Assembly: GCA_964581605.1 (NCBI GenBank)
Contig: CAZOPF010000037.1
Coordinates: 1 to 49,635, forward strand
Source of the DNA: CAADGU01 sp964581605
Lineage (GTDB): Bacteria; Chloroflexota; Anaerolineae; Promineifilales; Promineifilaceae
Reading direction: 5' to 3'
Length of the DNA: 49,635 nucleotides
This document shows, in pieces, positions 17,182 through 25,174 of the stretch. Below the pieces are notes generated by a model, which was not told the DNA's origin, did no database searches, and saw only the letters and a list, made by a program, of their open reading frames with translations. Each line of letters opens with the position of its first letter. The stretch's first letter is position 1. The position numbers were made by a program, and so were the translations under genes.

Positions 17182-18411
17182 ATGGAACGTATGTTGAAAA
17201 ACACCACAACTCGCGCCCGATTGTTCATGCTCATGGGGGTGTATGGGGCGGCGTTGCTGCTGCTCACGGCCGTTGCCCTATGGCAGATCAACGTCGTCAG
17301 TGGCGGGGAAATGGGGACGGCGATGGGGGTGATGGGTACGGCCGTTGTCATGCTTCTCATCCTCACCACCACCTTTGGCCTGGCCATCGCCCGCTCCATC
17401 ACCCAATCCAAAGAAGCCATCGAAAGCACCGTCAACGACTACAACCGCTTCATTGAGCGAGTTGCCAAAGGCGACCTCACCGCCCGCCTTTCTGTCAACG
17501 GCGCAGACGACGACCTGAGCACATTGGGCCACAACCTCAACGGCATGGTAGAAAGCCTGACACGCATCACCAACCAGATTCGGGACGCCAGCGCCAACAT
17601 CTCCGTGGGCGCAGCCGAAATTTTGGCCGCCACCTCGCAACAGGCCGCCTCCGCCACCGAAAACTCCACCGCCATCTCCCAAACCTCCACCACCATAGAC
17701 GAAGTACGGGCCATCGCCGAGCAAGCCTTCCAAAAGGCGCAGCAGGTGGCCGAACAATCCCGCTACACCCGCGATATCTCCCACATCGGCCAGCAAACCG
17801 TCAGCAATACCATTGACAGCATGGCCCAGATCAAACAACTGGTGGATGGCATCGCCGAAAACATCTTGCTGCTCAGTGAACAGACACAGCAAATTGGCGA
17901 AATTACGGCCACCGTCAACGACATCGCCGCCCAGAGCAACTTGCTGGCGCTGAACGCCTCCGTAGAAGCAGCGCGGGCGGGGGAACACGGCAAAGGGTTT
18001 GCCGTCGTCGCCGTCGAGGTGCGCAATCTGGCCGAACAATCCCGCCAGGCCACCGCCCAGGTGAAGGCGATTTTGAACGAGATTCAGCGGGCTACGAACA
18101 TGGCTGTCATGGCTACAGAAGAGGGTAACAAAGGGGTGGAGGTGGGTGTGCAGCTCACCGGGCAGACGGGTGACGCCATCCAACAGTTAGCGGCCAGCAT
18201 TGCCGAAAGTGCCAACGCTGCCCAACAAATCGTCGCCAGTGCCCAGCAGCAAATGACGGGCATGGAGCAGCTTGCCCAGGCCATGCACAGCATCAACCAG
18301 GCTACGCTGCAAAATATGGCTTCCACCCGCCAGGTGGAACTCTCCGCCCAAGAACTCACCACCCTGGCGCAGCAGATGGAAGCGATTGTGGACAGGTATA
18401 AATTGAAGTAG
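17182..18411 (+). CDS. Methyl-accepting chemotaxis protein without an extracytoplasmic sensor domain
   Basis: A 409-residue MCP. Two membrane helices lie very close together (about 11-32 and 45-66) and leave almost nothing outside the cell. A HAMP-like region follows (IARSITQSKEAIESTV, DNYN-like helix, VAKGDLTARLSV), then the long cytoplasmic coiled coil. The signalling tip reads DIAAQSNLLALNASVEAARAGE and GKGFAVVAVEVRNLAEQS, the CheA/CheW contact region. With no ligand domain, it must sense through its membrane helices, HAMP or a partner protein. It is the only receptor in the operon. The stop codon lies inside a 28-bp perfect palindrome. Confidence 0.93.
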   Translation: MERMLKNTTTRARLFMLMGVYGAALLLLTAVALWQINVVSGGEMGTAMGVMGTAVVMLLILTTTFGLAIARSITQSKEAIESTVNDYNRFIERVAKGDLTARLSVNGADDDLSTLGHNLNGMVESLTRITNQIRDASANISVGAAEILAATSQQAASATENSTAISQTSTTIDEVRAIAEQAFQKAQQVAEQSRYTRDISHIGQQTVSNTIDSMAQIKQLVDGIAENILLLSEQTQQIGEITATVNDIAAQSNLLALNASVEAARAGEHGKGFAVVAVEVRNLAEQSRQATAQVKAILNEIQRATNMAVMATEEGNKGVEVGVQLTGQTGDAIQQLAASIAESANAAQQIVASAQQQMTGMEQLAQAMHSINQATLQNMASTRQVELSAQELTTLAQQMEAIVDRYKLK

Positions 18412-18435
18412 GACGATTTTGCAAAATCGTCCTAC
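18408..18435. repeat. 28-bp perfect palindrome between MCP and cheA
   Basis: Arms GTAGGACGATTTTG and CAAAATCGTCCTAC meet with no loop. It begins on the last codon of the MCP gene and ends nine bases before the cheA ATG. As RNA it would form a hairpin that can protect or attenuate the message; as DNA it resembles a dispersed palindromic repeat unit. Confidence 0.9.
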
Positions 18436-18443
18436 AAAATGTT

Positions 18444-20741
18444 ATGAGTTTAAGCGAAGAAATCCGCCGCAAACTGATCGCTACGTTCCAGACGGAACAG
18501 CGCGAACACCTGCAAACGATGATGCAGGGTTTGTTGGCCTTGGAGCGGGAACCGGACGGCCCGCAGCGGCAGGCAATTCTGGATGAGATTTTCCGGGAAG
18601 CGCACAGCCTCAAAGGGTCGGCGCGGGCAGTGGGGCTGACGGCCGTCGAAAGCCTTGGCCACGCCCTGGAAGAACTGCTCTCCCTGACGAAGGACGGCCG
18701 TCTGCCCTTCACGCCTGACCTCTTTGACCTGCTCTACCAATCGTTGGACGCGGTTGAACTGCTCGTGACCCAGGTGGAAAGCGGCAGTGGGGCAACACCC
18801 GCCAGCGTGTTAGCGTTACTCACCCGATTGGAAACGGCCGTGCAGCAGCCGATTGCCCCACAACCGGAATCTCCGCCCCAACCATCCACCGCGCCCACTC
18901 CATCCGCTTATCCGCTCCCATCCGCTGCCGCTGCCGACGAAACCATCCGCGTCGCCGTCAGCAAACTGGACGCGCTCATGGTGCAGCTAAGCGAACTGGT
19001 AGCCGTGAAAATCCGCGCCGGGCAGCGATTGGCCGAGGTGGAGCAGTTGCAGCAGTTAGCCGCCGCCTGGCAAAAAGATTGGCGGGCACAGCGGGCGCAT
19101 TATCACCGGCTGGTGCGTTATGGGCCAGATGTGGGTAACGGACACCCCTTGCCCAAAGAGTTGCCACTGCTGCTGGGATTTTTGGACCGTAATCAAGAGC
19201 AATTACGCCGCCTGACCGTTCAATCTGGCGCATTACAACGTCAATTTGGTAATGACCTCCTGCGCCTCTCGCTGATTATTGATGACCTGGAAGAGGAAAT
19301 TAAGCGGGTGCGGATGCTGCCACTGACTACCATCACCACCCCCTTTGACCGCATGGTGCGTGACCTGGCGCGGCAGCAGGATAAACGGGTGGTGCTAGTT
19401 ATCAACGGCGGCGAGACGGAACTGGACAAACGGCTGCTGGAACAGATCAAAGACCCGCTGCTCCACCTGCTGCGCAATGCGGTGGATCATGGCATTGAGC
19501 CACCGGCCGTGCGCCAGCAAAACGGCAAACCACCCCAGGCCACTATTACCATCAGCGCCGGGCAGCAGGGGAACAATGTGATCATCACCGTGCAGGATGA
19601 TGGGGCGGGGTTGGATGTGGCGCGATTGCGGGAGACGGCCGTGCGCCGTCAACTGTACACCGCCGCCGAAGCCGCCGCCCTGAGCGACGCCGAAGCCGCC
19701 AATCTCATCTTCCGCGCCGGTTTTTCCACCAGCGCCCGCGTCAGCGATATTTCCGGGCGCGGCGTGGGGTTGGACGTGGCCCGCCAGAATGTGGCCGCGC
19801 TGCACGGCGCCCTCACCGTTGCCTTTATGCCGGGGCAGGGCACAATTTTCACCATGATCTTGCCGCTCACACTGGCCAGTTCACGCGGGCTGCTGCTGAC
19901 GGCCGGTGGGCAGACCTTTGCCCTGCCGCTGGCGACGGTAGAGCGCATGCTCTTTGTGCCACCAACGGCCATCACCCATCTGGAAGGGCGCGAGGCGATA
20001 GTGGAGCAGGGGCAGCCCATCACGCTGGCCTATCTGGCCGATTTGTTGGAGCTGCCAACGACGCCTGCGCCTGCCGACCGGCTGACGGTGGTCATCATCG
20101 GTGTGGCCGAAATGCGGCTGGCGCTGGTGGTGGACAGTCTGGTGGGGGAACAAGAACTGGTCATTAAAAGCCTGGGCAATCAGTTGGCCCGCGTGGGGGG
20201 GCTGATGGGCGCCACCATGCTCGGCTCTGGCCAGATTGTGCTGGTGCTGCACGCGGCCGATTTGCTGAAACTGGCGGCTAAACCAGTAAGCAGTAAGCAG
20301 TATGCAGTAAACAGTTATCCAAGTTCGGCTAATGGATTACAACCCACATCATCACCTAAAACTATCCTCGTCGTAGACGACTCCATCACCACGCGCACGT
20401 TGGAAAAAAACATATTGGAAGCACAGGGGTATCAGGTGCGGCTGGCGACCAATGGGGAGGAAGCGTTGAGTTTGTTGGTGATGGCCAGCAGTTTGCCGGA
20501 CGGCCGTTTGCCAGATGTGATTGTGACCGACGTGAACATGCCTCGCCTGGATGGTTTTGGCCTGACGCAGCGGGTGAAGCAGGATAACCGATACAAAGAT
20601 ATTCCCATCATCCTGGTCACGTCCCGTGACTCCACCGCTGACAAAAAGCGGGGCATCGAAGTCGGTGCGGACGCTTATATCGTCAAGAATCGTTTTGACC
20701 AGGGGAATTTGTTGGAAATGATTGAGCAACTAACGTTGTGA
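18444..20741 (+). CDS. cheA: CheA histidine kinase with C-terminal receiver domain
   Basis: A 765-residue hybrid CheA. It has an Hpt/P1 domain with REAHSLKGSARAVG (phospho-acceptor H54), a long P/A/S-rich linker with no recognisable P2 (CheY-binding) domain, and a dimerisation region (EEIKRVRMLPLTTI). The HATPase has LLHLLRNAVDHGIE, QDDGAGLD and GRGVGLDVARQNV. A CheW-like P5 domain precedes a receiver domain (TILVVDDSITTRTLEKNILE, VIVTDVNMPRLDG, KNRFDQGNL). The fused receiver may act as a phosphate sink or output. The linker before the receiver contains five tandem heptads (20285-20319). Architecture and lack of P2 match pili-type/alternative-function systems more than flagellar ones. Confidence 0.94.
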   Translation: MSLSEEIRRKLIATFQTEQREHLQTMMQGLLALEREPDGPQRQAILDEIFREAHSLKGSARAVGLTAVESLGHALEELLSLTKDGRLPFTPDLFDLLYQSLDAVELLVTQVESGSGATPASVLALLTRLETAVQQPIAPQPESPPQPSTAPTPSAYPLPSAAAADETIRVAVSKLDALMVQLSELVAVKIRAGQRLAEVEQLQQLAAAWQKDWRAQRAHYHRLVRYGPDVGNGHPLPKELPLLLGFLDRNQEQLRRLTVQSGALQRQFGNDLLRLSLIIDDLEEEIKRVRMLPLTTITTPFDRMVRDLARQQDKRVVLVINGGETELDKRLLEQIKDPLLHLLRNAVDHGIEPPAVRQQNGKPPQATITISAGQQGNNVIITVQDDGAGLDVARLRETAVRRQLYTAAEAAALSDAEAANLIFRAGFSTSARVSDISGRGVGLDVARQNVAALHGALTVAFMPGQGTIFTMILPLTLASSRGLLLTAGGQTFALPLATVERMLFVPPTAITHLEGREAIVEQGQPITLAYLADLLELPTTPAPADRLTVVIIGVAEMRLALVVDSLVGEQELVIKSLGNQLARVGGLMGATMLGSGQIVLVLHAADLLKLAAKPVSSKQYAVNSYPSSANGLQPTSSPKTILVVDDSITTRTLEKNILEAQGYQVRLATNGEEALSLLVMASSLPDGRLPDVIVTDVNMPRLDGFGLTQRVKQDNRYKDIPIILVTSRDSTADKKRGIEVGADAYIVKNRFDQGNLLEMIEQLTL
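20285..20319. repeat. Five heptad repeats inside cheA
   Basis: Units AGTAAGC, AGTAAGC, AGTATGC, AGTAAAC and AGTTATC in a row, coding for a serine-rich stretch in the linker between the CheW-like and receiver domains. It appears to be the same class of heptad found in intergenic tracts, tolerated here because the linker is flexible. Confidence 0.78.
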
Positions 20742-20781
20742 TGCGTAATGCGTGACCAACATCTCACGCATCACGCATCAC
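20738..20781. repeat. Imperfect inverted repeat between cheA and cheB
   Basis: Arms at 20738-20755 and 20764-20781 are 18 bases each with one mismatch and an 8-base loop, built from ATGCGTA/ATGCGTG heptads and their complements. It overlaps the cheA stop codon and lies just before the cheB start chosen here. Confidence 0.85.
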
Positions 20782-20792
20782 GTCTCACAAGT

Positions 20793-21830
20793 ATGACCGA
20801 CCTCCCCCAACCCCCCATCCGCCTCCTCGTGGCCGAAGATTCGCCGGTGTGCCGGGAGTTGCTGGTGACGATTTTCCAGAATACGCCGGGTATGCAGGTG
20901 GTGGGTGCGGCACGGGATGGGGCGGAGGCGGTGCGGCTGGCGAAACGGCTGCACCCGGATGTGGTGGCGATGGATGTCTTTATGCCCCAACTGAATGGCT
21001 ACGAAGCGGTGCGGCAGATTATGGCCGAAGCGCCGTGCCCGATTGTGATGGTCAGCGGCCAACTACCGCAGGGTCGGCAGGAGATGACCTTCCAGGCGTT
21101 GCAGGCGGGGGCGGTGACGATAGTCCCCAAACCGGCTGTGGGCGATGGCCCGGAGGTGACGGCCGAACTGATAAAGCAGGTGAAGTTGATGGCGGGGGTG
21201 AAGGTGGTGCGACGGCCGTACACCACCCCCGTTACGACCTCACCGACTAAACTGGTAAAGGCACACGGCCGTGTGCATCTGTTAGCTCTGGCGGCTTCAA
21301 CGGGTGGGCCGGGGGCGCTGACGGCCGTGTTGGGTCGTTTACCGGCCGATTTTCCCGTGCCAGTGGTGGTGGTGCAGCATGTGGCGCGGGGTTTTGCCGC
21401 CGATTTGGCGGCCTGGCTAAACCGGCAAACGGCGCTGGCCGTGCGTCTGGCGCAAGACGGTGAAGCCTTGTGCCCTGGTCAGGTATTCGTGGCCCCGGAT
21501 GATCACCATCTGGTGGTAAACACAGGTGGGGTGGTGGCGCTGCTGCCCCCGGCCAAGGGCGACCGTTACTGCCCCTCAGCCGACCGGCTGTTTGACTCGG
21601 TGGCGCGGTTGTATGGGGACACGGCCCTGGGCGTGATCCTCACCGGCATGGGCGACGACGGCGCCCAGGGGCTGGCCGCACTGCGGCAAACGGGTGCGCA
21701 CACCATCGCCCAGGACGAGGCCACCAGCCTGATTTTTGGTATGCCGGCGGTAGCCATCCAGCAAAACGCGGTGGAGACGGTGCTGCCGGTGGAGAAGATT
21801 GCGGAGAGAATATGTAACTGGGTGATCTAG
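20793..21830 (+). CDS. cheB: CheB receptor methylesterase/glutamine deamidase
   Basis: A 345-residue CheB. The N-terminal receiver (LLVAEDSPVCRELL, VVAMDVFMPQLNGYEAV, KPAVG) joins a methylesterase domain with the catalytic triad in LAASTGGPGAL (Ser), VVVQHVARGFA (His) and GMGDDGAQGL (Asp). It removes methyl groups placed by CheR, under control of CheA phosphotransfer. I chose the ATG at 20793 (MTDLPQPP) since the 15 residues added by an upstream ATG at 20748 are encoded by the inverted repeat and are not family-like. No strong Shine-Dalgarno precedes either start. Confidence 0.93.
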   Translation: MTDLPQPPIRLLVAEDSPVCRELLVTIFQNTPGMQVVGAARDGAEAVRLAKRLHPDVVAMDVFMPQLNGYEAVRQIMAEAPCPIVMVSGQLPQGRQEMTFQALQAGAVTIVPKPAVGDGPEVTAELIKQVKLMAGVKVVRRPYTTPVTTSPTKLVKAHGRVHLLALAASTGGPGALTAVLGRLPADFPVPVVVVQHVARGFAADLAAWLNRQTALAVRLAQDGEALCPGQVFVAPDDHHLVVNTGGVVALLPPAKGDRYCPSADRLFDSVARLYGDTALGVILTGMGDDGAQGLAALRQTGAHTIAQDEATSLIFGMPAVAIQQNAVETVLPVEKIAERICNWVI

Positions 21831-21958
21831 TGTTTTGGTGATTGAGTGTTTGAGTGTTTGAGTGTTTTGGTGTTTGAGTGTTTTGGTGTTTGAATGATTA
21901 TGCAACTACTAGATCACTAGATCACCAGATCACTAAATCACTAAATCACTAAATCACC
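21821..21958. repeat. Octad repeat tract between cheB and the response regulator
   Basis: Units GTGTTTGA/GTGTTTTG repeat on the left half, and GATCACTA/AATCACTA repeat on the right half. The 12-base arms GGTGATCTAGTG (21821-21832) and CACTAGATCACC (21915-21926) are perfect complements, so the tract can form a large hairpin. It begins inside the cheB 3' end and fills the gap. Confidence 0.85.
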
Positions 21959-21975
21959 TTGTTTGTGGAGTGAAT

Positions 21976-22374
21976 ATGACAACAACCAACCCTGAACACA
22001 ATGGCGGCGCGGCGATTTTGTTGGTGGAGGATACGCCGGTACAGGCGATGCGGTTTAAGACCCATTTGGAAGAGAATGGGTGTATGGTGCAATGGGTGGA
22101 GAACGGCCGTGATGGATTAAAAGCCGCGCACGAATCCTTCTACGACCTGATCATCCTGGATATTGAACTGCCGGACATCAACGGTTTTGAAGTGTGTCGC
22201 CGCCTCAAGGCAGACCCGGCCGTAGCCGAGATTCCGGTGATCATGCTCACCACCCGTGACCGCGCCGAAGATGCCCTGATTGGCCTGAATACCGGCGCGG
22301 TGGATTACATTCCCAAAGACAACTTCGCCAATCTTGTCTTGCTGGAAACGATCAAACAGATGGGGCTGCTATGA
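21976..22374 (+). CDS. Single-domain response regulator (CheY-like)
   Basis: A 132-residue receiver with no output domain: ILLVEDTPVQAMRFKTHLE, the phospho-acceptor in LIILDIELPDINGFEVCRRL, the conserved T in IMLTTRD and the lysine in IPKDN. It probably carries phosphate from CheA to a target protein, or tunes the pathway. The ATG at 21976 has GGAG five bases upstream; an overlapping GTG at 21970 would add two residues. A 34-bp palindrome follows the stop codon after seven bases. Confidence 0.9.
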   Translation: MTTTNPEHNGGAAILLVEDTPVQAMRFKTHLEENGCMVQWVENGRDGLKAAHESFYDLIILDIELPDINGFEVCRRLKADPAVAEIPVIMLTTRDRAEDALIGLNTGAVDYIPKDNFANLVLLETIKQMGLL

Positions 22375-22381
22375 AGCTTAG

Positions 22382-22415
22382 AGACCTGACAGGTTTTTAA
22401 AAACCTGTCAGGTCT
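22382..22415. repeat. 34-bp perfect palindrome after the response regulator gene
   Basis: Arms AGACCTGACAGGTTTTT and AAAAACCTGTCAGGTCT are exact complements with no loop. It fills most of the 54-base gap between the response regulator and the anti-sigma-like gene. It could act as a transcript hairpin or be a mobile palindromic unit. Confidence 0.92.
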
Positions 22416-22428
22416 AAACGGATACGCT

Positions 22429-22596
22429 ATGAATAAGGTAAATAAGACGGTTAGTGAACGCATTGTCATTAAAAGCGATCTGGACATTGTGACGGCGCGG
22501 CTGCGGGCACGCGAAGTGGCCCGCGAGATGGGCTTTGGCACCATTGACCAGGCGCGTATCTCGCTGGCAGCCAGTGAATTGGCGCGTATCCTGGCG
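22429..22596 (+). CDS. Anti-sigma-factor-type HATPase, truncated by gap
   Basis: Only the first 56 residues remain: a beta strand (ERIVIKSDLDIVTAR), then a helix (RAREVAREMGFGTIDQARISLAASELARILA). This spacing and the final helix, where N-box residues would follow, match the RsbT/RsbW small ATPase family (HATPase_c_2), which act in partner-switching pathways as serine kinases or anti-sigma factors. The ATP-binding residues are lost in the gap, so activity cannot be judged. The gene follows the chemosensory genes in the same direction and is probably part of the same unit. Confidence 0.68.
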
Positions 22597-22696
22597 NNNN
22601 NNNNNNNNNNNNNNNNNNNNNNNNNNNNNNNNNNNNNNNNNNNNNNNNNNNNNNNNNNNNNNNNNNNNNNNNNNNNNNNNNNNNNNNNNNNNNNNN
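22597..22696. other. Scaffold gap (100 N)
   Basis: Exactly 100 N of filler; the true length is unknown. It truncates the anti-sigma-type ATPase on the left and the multi-GAF protein on the right, and could hide further genes such as a SpoIIE phosphatase. Confidence 0.98.
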
Positions 22697-24550
22697 AAAG
22701 AGCTAGAAAGAACAAAAAAAGAGTTGGAAGATGCCCGGCTGAAGATGGAGCGGTACCGGGCGACGCTGCGGTTGGCCGGGGTGAACATTGAACGGCGCAA
22801 CCGGGTGATTCGTGCCCTGACCTCGTTCCCGTACCAGGCCAGCCGCATGACGGAACCGGCGGCGCTGCTGAAGCTGGGGCTGTCGCAGGCGTTGGAGATG
22901 ACCGAGGCGAAGGTGGGGGCGATTGTCATTATTGACCCGGCGACGAAGGAGTTGTCACTGGGGGCGCACGAAGGGCTGACGCCGGACCTGGTGCGCATCC
23001 TCACCGGCAAGCAGTTTGACGCCGGCGCGGCCACACTGATGCCGCATCTGGTGGCGGGCACGGGGGCGCTGGTGGAAGAGTCGGAGAATGCCGATGAAGG
23101 CGAACGCATGTTGTTAGCGTCGGCGCAGGTGAGCAGCCTGATGAGCCTGCCGCTGTTTGCCGGGGAGCAGTTGTTGGGTACGCTGGTGGCGGGCACGGTG
23201 GATGAATCGCGCTTTTCGCCCGCGTCCACCCACTTTTTGATCGCCATTGCCCAGGGCATTGCCATTGCCCTGGAATCGCTGCGGCTGCGGGAACGACTGT
23301 GGCATATGGCGGAGATGTTTTTGAGCCAGGCGATGACGGGGGAGGGTACGGCCGATACCCTGGACACCCCACCGCCGCTGTTGCCGCCTTTGCAGGCCAA
23401 ACTGGCTGACCTGGTGGCCAGCCTGGGTGGCACCATTGGCGCGATTTTCTTCCTGGACACGTTGAAGGAGGATTTGCAGATTACATTGGCGGCCGATTAT
23501 GGCTTGTCGCCGATTTTTACCAGCGAGTATGCCCAGTTCCGCAATTCCTATGCCTATTTCCCGTTTCATCAACTGCTGACACACAATTTGCTGGTGAAGA
23601 ATCTGGCGCAGGTGAATGCCCGCCAGCCTTTGCCGCTGCTGAAAAGTTTGCAGGAGGAGGGGGCGCGGTCACTGGTGGCGGCCTATTTTTCGGACCCGGA
23701 TGAGGGGAAGATGCGGGTGATTTTGGTGGCGTGTAATAAGGTGGGGGCGTTCACGGCCGTGCAGTTTGACCCGCTCATCACCATGAGCCAATCGCTGCTG
23801 CCGCTGCTGGACGAGCCGCCGTCTGTGCCCACGCTGCCCACACGCAGTGTGCATGTGCCCTCCATGACGCTGGAGGCCAAAGAGGGCGACCTGGAATTGC
23901 TGCTGGCGGCGATGATGGAAGCGGAGGAGGAGGTGCAGCGCCATAATGCGGACTTTGTGACGCTGAATGATATTTCTGAGATGCTGGTGCAGACGTTGGA
24001 ATTGGGGCCGGTGCTGGCGGAAGTATTGGGCCGGATCAAACAGATGTTGCAGACGGAGGCGGCCTGGCTCTATCTGATGGAAGACAGTGATAATGAGCGG
24101 GCCGGGCTGCGGCTGGCGGCGTATGAAGCGTTGTCAGAAGAGTTTGTGACGGCCGTGCGCCATTTGCCCATTTTGGATACGCTGGAAGGGGAGGTGGCAC
24201 TGGAAAACAAGGCCCGCCATTTGAACGATGTGTCGCAGGCGATGACGCAGTGCCAGGTGATGCACGAGATGGAGCAGGTGCAGGCGGTAGCGGCCGTGCC
24301 GTTGTCGTGCCCGGAAGTGATGATTGACGGCCGTGCCCATCGCCGGGTGGTGGGGGTGTTGGTGGTGGCCATGCGCCAGAGCCACACCTGGCAGCCGCGC
24401 CAGATTCGGCTGCTGAACACGGTAGCCAACCAGATGGGTTTTGCCATCAACAATGCGCTGCTGTATGCCCAGGTGAAGGAAGACATGGAAGCGTACTCGG
24501 TCAGCAACCAGTTCCTCAAACAGGTGAATGATGCGCTGATGGGGATTTGA
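22697..24550 (+). CDS. Multi-GAF-domain sensory protein, start lost in gap
   Basis: The last 617 residues of a soluble protein. It begins within a charged coiled coil (KELERTKKELEDARLKMER) and then shows about three GAF-like domains (roughly 45-215, 235-395 and 440-605). Typical blocks are LLLGTLVAG-like strands, SSLMSLPLFAGEQ, ILNTVANQMGFAINNALLYAQV and RQIRLLNTVANQ. No kinase, cyclase or phosphatase domain follows; the stop comes 30 residues after the last GAF helix. An output domain could only lie upstream of the gap. It probably senses a small ligand or redox state for the chemosensory or partner-switching pathway encoded just upstream. Confidence 0.78.
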   Translation, partial: KELERTKKELEDARLKMERYRATLRLAGVNIERRNRVIRALTSFPYQASRMTEPAALLKLGLSQALEMTEAKVGAIVIIDPATKELSLGAHEGLTPDLVRILTGKQFDAGAATLMPHLVAGTGALVEESENADEGERMLLASAQVSSLMSLPLFAGEQLLGTLVAGTVDESRFSPASTHFLIAIAQGIAIALESLRLRERLWHMAEMFLSQAMTGEGTADTLDTPPPLLPPLQAKLADLVASLGGTIGAIFFLDTLKEDLQITLAADYGLSPIFTSEYAQFRNSYAYFPFHQLLTHNLLVKNLAQVNARQPLPLLKSLQEEGARSLVAAYFSDPDEGKMRVILVACNKVGAFTAVQFDPLITMSQSLLPLLDEPPSVPTLPTRSVHVPSMTLEAKEGDLELLLAAMMEAEEEVQRHNADFVTLNDISEMLVQTLELGPVLAEVLGRIKQMLQTEAAWLYLMEDSDNERAGLRLAAYEALSEEFVTAVRHLPILDTLEGEVALENKARHLNDVSQAMTQCQVMHEMEQVQAVAAVPLSCPEVMIDGRAHRRVVGVLVVAMRQSHTWQPRQIRLLNTVANQMGFAINNALLYAQVKEDMEAYSVSNQFLKQVNDALMGI

Positions 24551-24673
24551 GACGGCCGTAGTGTCAGGTAAGAGGCAGAACTATTGCGATTGACCAATTC
24601 TGGCGTCGGAGATTGATACCAATAAGACGGTAGCGGGCTTTGTTCCGTTGTGAATTTATTTAGGAGGAGGCTA

Positions 24674-24994
24674 ATGGCTCATTACACAAACCTTGAGCTA
24701 AAGTTCAATCATTTAAGTAGTAGCGTGTACTTACTAGACACGGACCCAGATATTATTGACTGGATTATAGAACAAGTTCGCGATCTCCCTGGGGCATCTA
24801 AATGTAAAACGGCTGACGAAAAACGAGACTTTTCAGGGAGAGTTTATTCATGCAGATTGGTAAAGCTAGGCGGACAAGACGAGAAAATAGGTCAATGGAT
24901 CTTTCAGCTTCTCCTTAGAGACGAATGGGAACCTTATGGAGCAATGAATGATGGTAGCGGGAAGAGTACCTATTTTCGCAAGGTGATTGGGTAA
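24674..24994 (+). CDS. Unknown 106-aa protein, first gene of the TA cassette array
   Basis: I do not recognise this family. It is a soluble, mixed-charge protein with a beta-strand-rich start (YTNLELKFNHLSSSVYLLD) and a C-terminal WIFQLLLRDEWEPYG segment. The start at 24674 is fixed by a strong AGGAGG ribosome site; an upstream in-frame codon at 24650 is unlikely. A possible promoter lies in the gap (TTGACC at 24591-24596 and TGATAC 18 bases on). Unlike the cassettes that follow, it has no partner gene, but its 3' end carries the same ~80-bp repeat. It may be a solo toxin, an immunity protein or plain cargo. The rest of 24551-24673 shows only one ACGGCCGT site. Confidence 0.6.
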   Translation: MAHYTNLELKFNHLSSSVYLLDTDPDIIDWIIEQVRDLPGASKCKTADEKRDFSGRVYSCRLVKLGGQDEKIGQWIFQLLLRDEWEPYGAMNDGSGKSTYFRKVIG

Positions 24995-24998
24995 GCCC

Positions 24999-25083
24999 TT
25001 GCTGCAGTCTGTTTTCAAGACAGCGCTACCTGACTTTTGTTCATGTAGAGGGGAAGTGGGGGGTACGGCCGTAGCTTCCCCTA
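24999..25083 (+). repeat. Cassette 3' repeat, copy 1
   Basis: First of seven related repeats. The core runs from TTTTCAAGACAG through CTACCTGACTTTTG and TTCATG to GTGGGGGGTACGGCCGTAG. In this copy, AGGGGAAG before and CTTCCCCT after the ACGGCCGT site are exact complements and can form an 8-bp stem. It begins four bases after the stop codon of the preceding gene. Confidence 0.9.
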
Positions 25084-25107
25084 TCACTCCTTTTCCGTTC
25101 AGCCACG

Positions 25108-25136
25108 TTGACGAATATACTCATCAAGTGTATTGT
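25108..25136 (+). promoter_or_regulatory. Candidate promoter for vapBC
   Basis: TTGACG (25108-25113) and TATTGT (25131-25136) are separated by 17 bases. Transcription would start near 25143, before the vapB starts at 25151 and 25175. A second -10-like TATACT lies at 25116-25121. Confidence 0.5.
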
Positions 25137-25174
25137 TGAAGCACCCTATTTTGATTAAGGAAACGGTGCAGCAA

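Noticed and set aside
17278..18183. 301-residue frame antisense to the MCP gene
   Set aside because: Gly/Val/Asp-rich shadow of the alanine- and threonine-rich coiled coil; no start signals.
22535..22696. One continuous protein joining the anti-sigma-type ATPase to the GAF protein
   Set aside because: The frame would cross 100 filler N of unknown true length, so continuity cannot be claimed.
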